A DNA stretch of 64,000 nucleotides. It comes from Candidatus Faecousia intestinigallinarum (GTDB lineage: Bacteria; Bacillota; Clostridia; Oscillospirales; Oscillospiraceae). The notes below the pieces were generated by a model, which searched no databases, was not told the DNA's origin, and saw only the letters and a program-made list of their open reading frames with translations. The stretch covers positions 1-64,000 of the forward strand of contig DVKX01000091.1 of the NCBI GenBank assembly GCA_018715805.1, written 5' to 3'. This document shows positions 60,578 to 64,000 of this stretch, one piece after another; within the stretch, counting starts at the first letter, position 1, and every line of letters starts with the position of its first letter. The translations under genes and the position numbers were made by a program.

Positions 60578-62562
60578 ACAGAATCTCCCCTGCGCTGCAA
60601 AGTAAAAATGTAGATAGGATTTTGTCCGCGCATTAAATGATACTGTCCCGCAGTCTGACTGCGCGCAACGTTAAGCGAAACCACTTCCCGGACATCAAAG
60701 GCAGATTCTTTTATGGAATCTGTCAGTTCGGCAATAGATTCCAAAGAAATTGCCGTTGCTACGATACGGGCATGGGGGTTTTTCTCTAAAACACAGGAAA
60801 GAATGCTTCGCATATTGCCGCTGCTTCCCCCTATAAAAACATGCGTAGGCTTGGGTAATTCTTCACAGCTTTCGGGGGCGTGCCCATGAATGATGGAAAG
60901 ATTGCTTAAGCCAAACGTTTCCTTGTTTTTATTGAGCAACGCAATGGCGTTGCTTTTTTGTTCGATGGCATAAACTTGACCTCGGGTTGCTTGAAGCGCC
61001 ATTTCAACGGCAACGGAACCCGTTCCAGCGCCGACATCCCAACATATGGCATTTCTAACCAGCTGCAGTTTGGAAAGGCAGACGGAACGAATCTCGCTTT
61101 TCGTCATAGGAACAACGGAGTCATTCTTATCGCTCCGATGAAATACTTCATCCGGCAAGCCATGGGTAATAACCGGAGAGGCAGCGGCATTTTCAATGAG
61201 GGCAACGCTCAGGGGATCATATGTCCCGCCGGCTAATTTTCCGGCCTCGCCCACAGTTATCTTTTCGTCCGGATAGCTTAATCGTTCCCCGATGTACATT
61301 TTCACAGTTCCAAGCCCAGAAGAAGTAAGTCTGCTGCAAAGTTCGCGCATTCCATTTTCGCCGCCTACCAAGGCGAACACTCTGGGGTTTGCCCGTACAT
61401 CGCCGGTTATATCATGGCTTCGACCGTGCAGGCTCACGGGAACAATATCATCATAAGGCGTTTGGAGTTTGGCGCACAGATAAACCAGAGAATTTAACCC
61501 GGGAAGAACGCGCACCGTATGATCTGCCAGCAGCGGCAGGAGCTTCTTTGCCCCGCTAAAAAAGCCGACATCTCCCGACATGACCACAGCAATGCGGCGA
61601 TACGCTTGATGCTCTCGAATGAAATTTGCAATTATTTCTGGAGCAATAGCATAAGAAACAGCCTGGCCAGGGCGTGAAACGGCATCGACCATTCGTTTTG
61701 CTCCGATTAAGCAATCTGCTTTTTGAAGGATTGCGCTTACCTCCATGGTCATTGCGTTCTGACTGCCGGGTCCAATCCCAACGACGGCAATATCAGTTTT
61801 GGGCATAAGATGGAAGCGCTGGCACAGCGTGCGAATGGTAGTATTCAAGTCAATGCCGGTTCGCTGCGCAGGCCGCCCAACAATAATCAGCCTTACGCCA
61901 GCCGCTTGCGCTGCCGCAACCTTTTCGTAAAAGCCGCCTGCACTGCCGCAATCTTTTGTTACCATGTACTGTGCAGAGACTTGATGAAGCATAGCGCGAT
62001 TCATTTCCAGGGAAAAAGGGCCTTGCATAGCGATAATGTGCGCGGGTTTTACTCCCGCAGCATGGCAAGCAGCCAAGGAATCTGCCATAGGCAAGATACG
62101 CACATAAACGCGTTGTTCAAAATCGCGGATGGCAGTATATGCGGATAACTCTTTACTGCCGGTAGTTAATAGGACATTTCCTTTGGCAGCGTTCAAAAAT
62201 TCTACTGCCTGCGCAATGCTTTCTACATAAACCGCATCCTCCGGCACTGCGCCGGAGTCTCTGAGCAGGCGAAGATATTCCGTTCCCGTCTCAGAACAGG
62301 CTTGCGCCACACTCTCCGTAATGCTGGTGGCGTAGGGATGGGTAGCATCCACAACCAAGTCAAACTTAGCTTCCTGGAACATTGCCTTGATCTCATCTTT
62401 GGGTAAGCGCCGGGCGGAAACCGTAGTATTCTCTGCCGGCTCCAGGAGTTCTTCACCATACTCCGTAGCAACGCAGGCCGTTACAGATACAGGCTGAGAA
62501 GCCAGAAATGCAATAAGCCTCCGCCCCTCCGTTGTCCCTCCGAATACGCATATCTTAAACAT
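60574..62562 (-). CDS. CobK-CbiE-CbiT triple fusion (precorrin-6A reductase, C5-methyltransferase, C15-methyltransferase/decarboxylase)
   Basis: The 662-residue protein joins three enzymes. Residues 1-250 are CobK/CbiJ-like: CVFGGTTEGRRLIAFL, VDATHPYA, LTTGSKEL. Residues about 255-460 are CbiE: IAVVGIGPGSQNAMTMEV, VMSGDVGFFSGAKKLL. Residues about 475-655 are CbiT: WDVGAGTGSVAVEMAL (SAM motif I) and PTHVFIGGSSGNMRSIL. Together they carry out consecutive ring steps of the anaerobic pathway. The ATG overlaps the end of cbiH by eight bases, and the last codons overlap cbiB. CbiE-CbiT fusions (CobL) are common; the three-part form is less usual. Confidence 0.92.
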   Translation of the reverse strand: MFKICVFGGTTEGRRLIAFLASQPVSVTACVATEYGEELLEPAENTTVSARRLPKDEIKAMFQEAKFDLVVDATHPYATSITESVAQACSETGTEYLRLLRDSGAVPEDAVYVESIAQAVEFLNAAKGNVLLTTGSKELSAYTAIRDFEQRVYVRILPMADSLAACHAAGVKPAHIIAMQGPFSLEMNRAMLHQVSAQYMVTKDCGSAGGFYEKVAAAQAAGVRLIIVGRPAQRTGIDLNTTIRTLCQRFHLMPKTDIAVVGIGPGSQNAMTMEVSAILQKADCLIGAKRMVDAVSRPGQAVSYAIAPEIIANFIREHQAYRRIAVVMSGDVGFFSGAKKLLPLLADHTVRVLPGLNSLVYLCAKLQTPYDDIVPVSLHGRSHDITGDVRANPRVFALVGGENGMRELCSRLTSSGLGTVKMYIGERLSYPDEKITVGEAGKLAGGTYDPLSVALIENAAASPVITHGLPDEVFHRSDKNDSVVPMTKSEIRSVCLSKLQLVRNAICWDVGAGTGSVAVEMALQATRGQVYAIEQKSNAIALLNKNKETFGLSNLSIIHGHAPESCEELPKPTHVFIGGSSGNMRSILSCVLEKNPHARIVATAISLESIAELTDSIKESAFDVREVVSLNVARSQTAGQYHLMRGQNPIYIFTLQRRGDSV

Positions 62563-63286
62563 TACGGTATCCTCGCGGTGTAATCATCTTGCCATCAATT
62601 ACAGAGGTCTGCGCATTTCCAATGAATACAGTGCAGAACATATCCACATTGGCATTTTCCAGTTCTTCCAGCGTCAAGACTGCGGCCATCTCGCCGGCTC
62701 TGCCAATATTGCGGCAAATTCCGCATATTCTGTTCTTCGGAAGCTTCCGCAATAAAATTTTGCAGGCATTTCGCAGATGATCGGGGCGTCCATGACTGGC
62801 CGGGTTATACAGAACAATGGACAGATCCGCCGCTGCGGCGGAGAGCAGTCTCTTTTCGATCTTATCCCATGGAGTCAGGCGATCGCTCAGGCTGATAACG
62901 GCAAAATCGTGGGTCAATGGAGCGCCCAGCAGGGAAGCGCCGCTGCAAGCTGAGGTCAGACCGGGAATAACTTCCACTTCTGGTTCACGCGCCTCTCCTC
63001 TTAGCTCATAGATGAGCGATGCCATTCCATAAATGCCGCTATCACCAGAGCAGACCATAGCCACCATTTTTCCAGTCAAGGCTGTCTCTAAAGCCATGCG
63101 GCAGCGATCGACCTCTTTTGTCATAGGGGTCGTTATGTATTCTTTTCCAGGGTATCGCTCTTTTACAAGCTCCACATATACATGATATCCAATGATTACG
63201 TCGCAGTGCCGAAGCGCTGCATCTGCCCGTATGGTCATGTTTTCATAGTTCCCTGGGCCAATGCCCACAACAATTACTTTACGCAA
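62555..63286 (-). CDS. cbiH: Precorrin-3B C17-methyltransferase
   Basis: The protein of about 243 residues has VIVVGIGPGNYENMTIRADAAL, VCSGDSGIYGMASLIYEL and SLSDRLTPWDKIEKRL of CbiH/CobJ. It methylates C17 and contracts the ring. I place the start at TTG 63286, where GGAGG lies six bases ahead and relatives begin K-V-I-V-V-G; the longer frame to 63319 lies in cbiG. It overlaps the cbiG end by eight bases. Confidence 0.9.
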   Translation of the reverse strand: MRKVIVVGIGPGNYENMTIRADAALRHCDVIIGYHVYVELVKERYPGKEYITTPMTKEVDRCRMALETALTGKMVAMVCSGDSGIYGMASLIYELRGEAREPEVEVIPGLTSACSGASLLGAPLTHDFAVISLSDRLTPWDKIEKRLLSAAAADLSIVLYNPASHGRPDHLRNACKILLRKLPKNRICGICRNIGRAGEMAAVLTLEELENANVDMFCTVFIGNAQTSVIDGKMITPRGYRNV

Positions 63287-64000
63287 AGGAAACCTCCATA
63301 TTCTCTGCTGCGACCGCAACAGTAACGCCGTTGATTGCAGTTTTTTTGACGATTAAATGATCCGCGCCCATCATAGCGGCTCTTTCGCAGACAGTATCCA
63401 CGCCGGCAATACGCTGAACAAAAGAAGACGCCGTATATTCTCCCCGAAGTTCCATCAGCTGTTCTGCGGAATAACAATGCAGTTCCCAGTTATTCTTCTT
63501 AGCAAATTCCGTTAGTCCCGGCTCATTTGCTTTTAAGTCTATGGACGCTACGCATTTGACCGAACGCCTGTCCAGGTGATGCTCCTCCAGGACAGCCGCA
63601 ACCGCCTGTCCGATGGTTTGTGCAGAAGCGCCTTTCCGGCATCCGATCCCCACGTGAAGCACTGGAGGGAAAATATGCAACGTCTGCCCGTAAATCGCCT
63701 TTTTTTGATACCCCACATAGATTCCAATTTTTCCTGCTTCGCCATGGATAAGCCCGTTCGGCAGGGCTGCTGCAACCGTGAAGTCAGAGGAAATAGGAAC
63801 ATTGCCCTCCAAAATGGCTGCCGATACAGCTTTTGCGGTTTTCATGTTTCCAATGACATATCCTTTTTTTACAGCCCAAGCATCTACCGAGAATCTATTG
63901 TTAATATCCGTAGCAGTTGTGATCACGGCGGTGGCGTTCAGCGCTGCGGCAAGGGCTTTTGCAAGATCGTTTGCCCCGCCGATATGACCAGAGAGCAGGG
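63279..64000 (-). CDS. cbiG: Cobalt-precorrin-5A hydrolase CbiG, C-terminal part (5' end outside window)
   Basis: The frame is open to the right edge; 240 residues are seen. LLSGHIGGANDLAKALAAAL, then TTATDINNRFSVDAWA, and the C-terminal domain HVGIGCRKGASAQTIGQAV with EPGLTEFAKKN match CbiG. It opens the delta-lactone of cobalt-precorrin-5A, which marks the anaerobic (early cobalt) pathway. It is the first visible gene of the leftward cobalamin operon. Confidence 0.94.
   Translation of the reverse strand, partial: LLSGHIGGANDLAKALAAALNATAVITTATDINNRFSVDAWAVKKGYVIGNMKTAKAVSAAILEGNVPISSDFTVAAALPNGLIHGEAGKIGIYVGYQKKAIYGQTLHIFPPVLHVGIGCRKGASAQTIGQAVAAVLEEHHLDRRSVKCVASIDLKANEPGLTEFAKKNNWELHCYSAEQLMELRGEYTASSFVQRIAGVDTVCERAAMMGADHLIVKKTAINGVTVAVAAENMEVSFA

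Overview
The window reads as chromosome of a GC-rich, anaerobic, gut-type Firmicute, most likely in the Oscillospirales/Oscillospiraceae. The evidence is strong AGGAGG-type ribosome binding sites, tRNAs with encoded CCA, YesL- and YesN-like carbohydrate regulators, a CUT1 transporter whose binding protein has a DUF3502-like C-terminus, and an anaerobic cobalamin pathway. The genus is inference; no rRNA is present.

Region 1 (1-6227 and 9512-20890) is a glycan locus, probably for mannose-containing host or yeast glycans. Rightward genes encode a D-lyxose/mannose-type isomerase (cut by the window edge), a PfkB fructokinase, a LacX-like epimerase, a GH2 beta-mannosidase, an AraC-type response regulator and YesL. 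A leftward operon encodes two CUT1 permeases, a binding lipoprotein, a GH38 alpha-mannosidase and a GH3 glycosidase; a GH20-like hexosaminidase diverges from it. Together they suggest trimming of mannosides and use of mannose through fructose to fructose-6-phosphate.

Region 2 (6228-9491) is an accessory insert inside that locus. A small serine recombinase gene without a standard start codon is followed by two inverted crossover-like sites. These enclose a good promoter that now points away from a downstream run of six small genes: a Cys-rich lipoprotein, membrane proteins, a JAMM metalloprotease-like protein and a Cys-rich protein. This looks like an invertible promoter switch.

Region 3 (20930-25239) holds a CofE-like ligase, a divergent LysR regulator and an ABC exporter gene broken by one base in a T7 tract.

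Region 4 (about 25400-36970) is a decayed mobile island ending at a tRNA-Tyr gene and bounded by two copies of a 70-bp repeat. It has a truncated DNA methylase, a truncated tyrosine integrase, three adjacent large serine-recombinase genes (one lacking the catalytic domain), a PBECR4-type nuclease-like gene, an AbrB/C5-methyltransferase chimera, a D12-class adenine methylase, ICE-type hypotheticals and a frameshifted glycosidase lipoprotein. The nuclease-like gene has its own consensus promoter, a leader with two structured 53-nt tandem repeats and a terminator-like hairpin before the ORF. That is the layout of a type III toxin-antitoxin system, with a toxin family not normally assigned to that type.

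Region 5 (36967-51586) is ordinary chromosome: tRNA-Tyr and tRNA-Thr, DUF3737, two GNATs, an M28 peptidase, an alanine/sodium symporter, glycerol kinase, a VWA protein, larE-larB-larC (nickel-pincer cofactor), a Rieske flavoprotein, a membrane protein and an APH-fold kinase.

Region 6 (51813-64000, all leftward) is a cobalamin operon whose promoter lies beyond the right edge. In order of transcription it is cbiG (partial), cbiH, a cobK-cbiE-cbiT fusion, cbiB, cobD, cbiL, cbiP/cobQ, cobO, an ApgM-like phosphatase/mutase, cobT, cobU, cobS and cobC. Many adjacent genes overlap or nearly touch.
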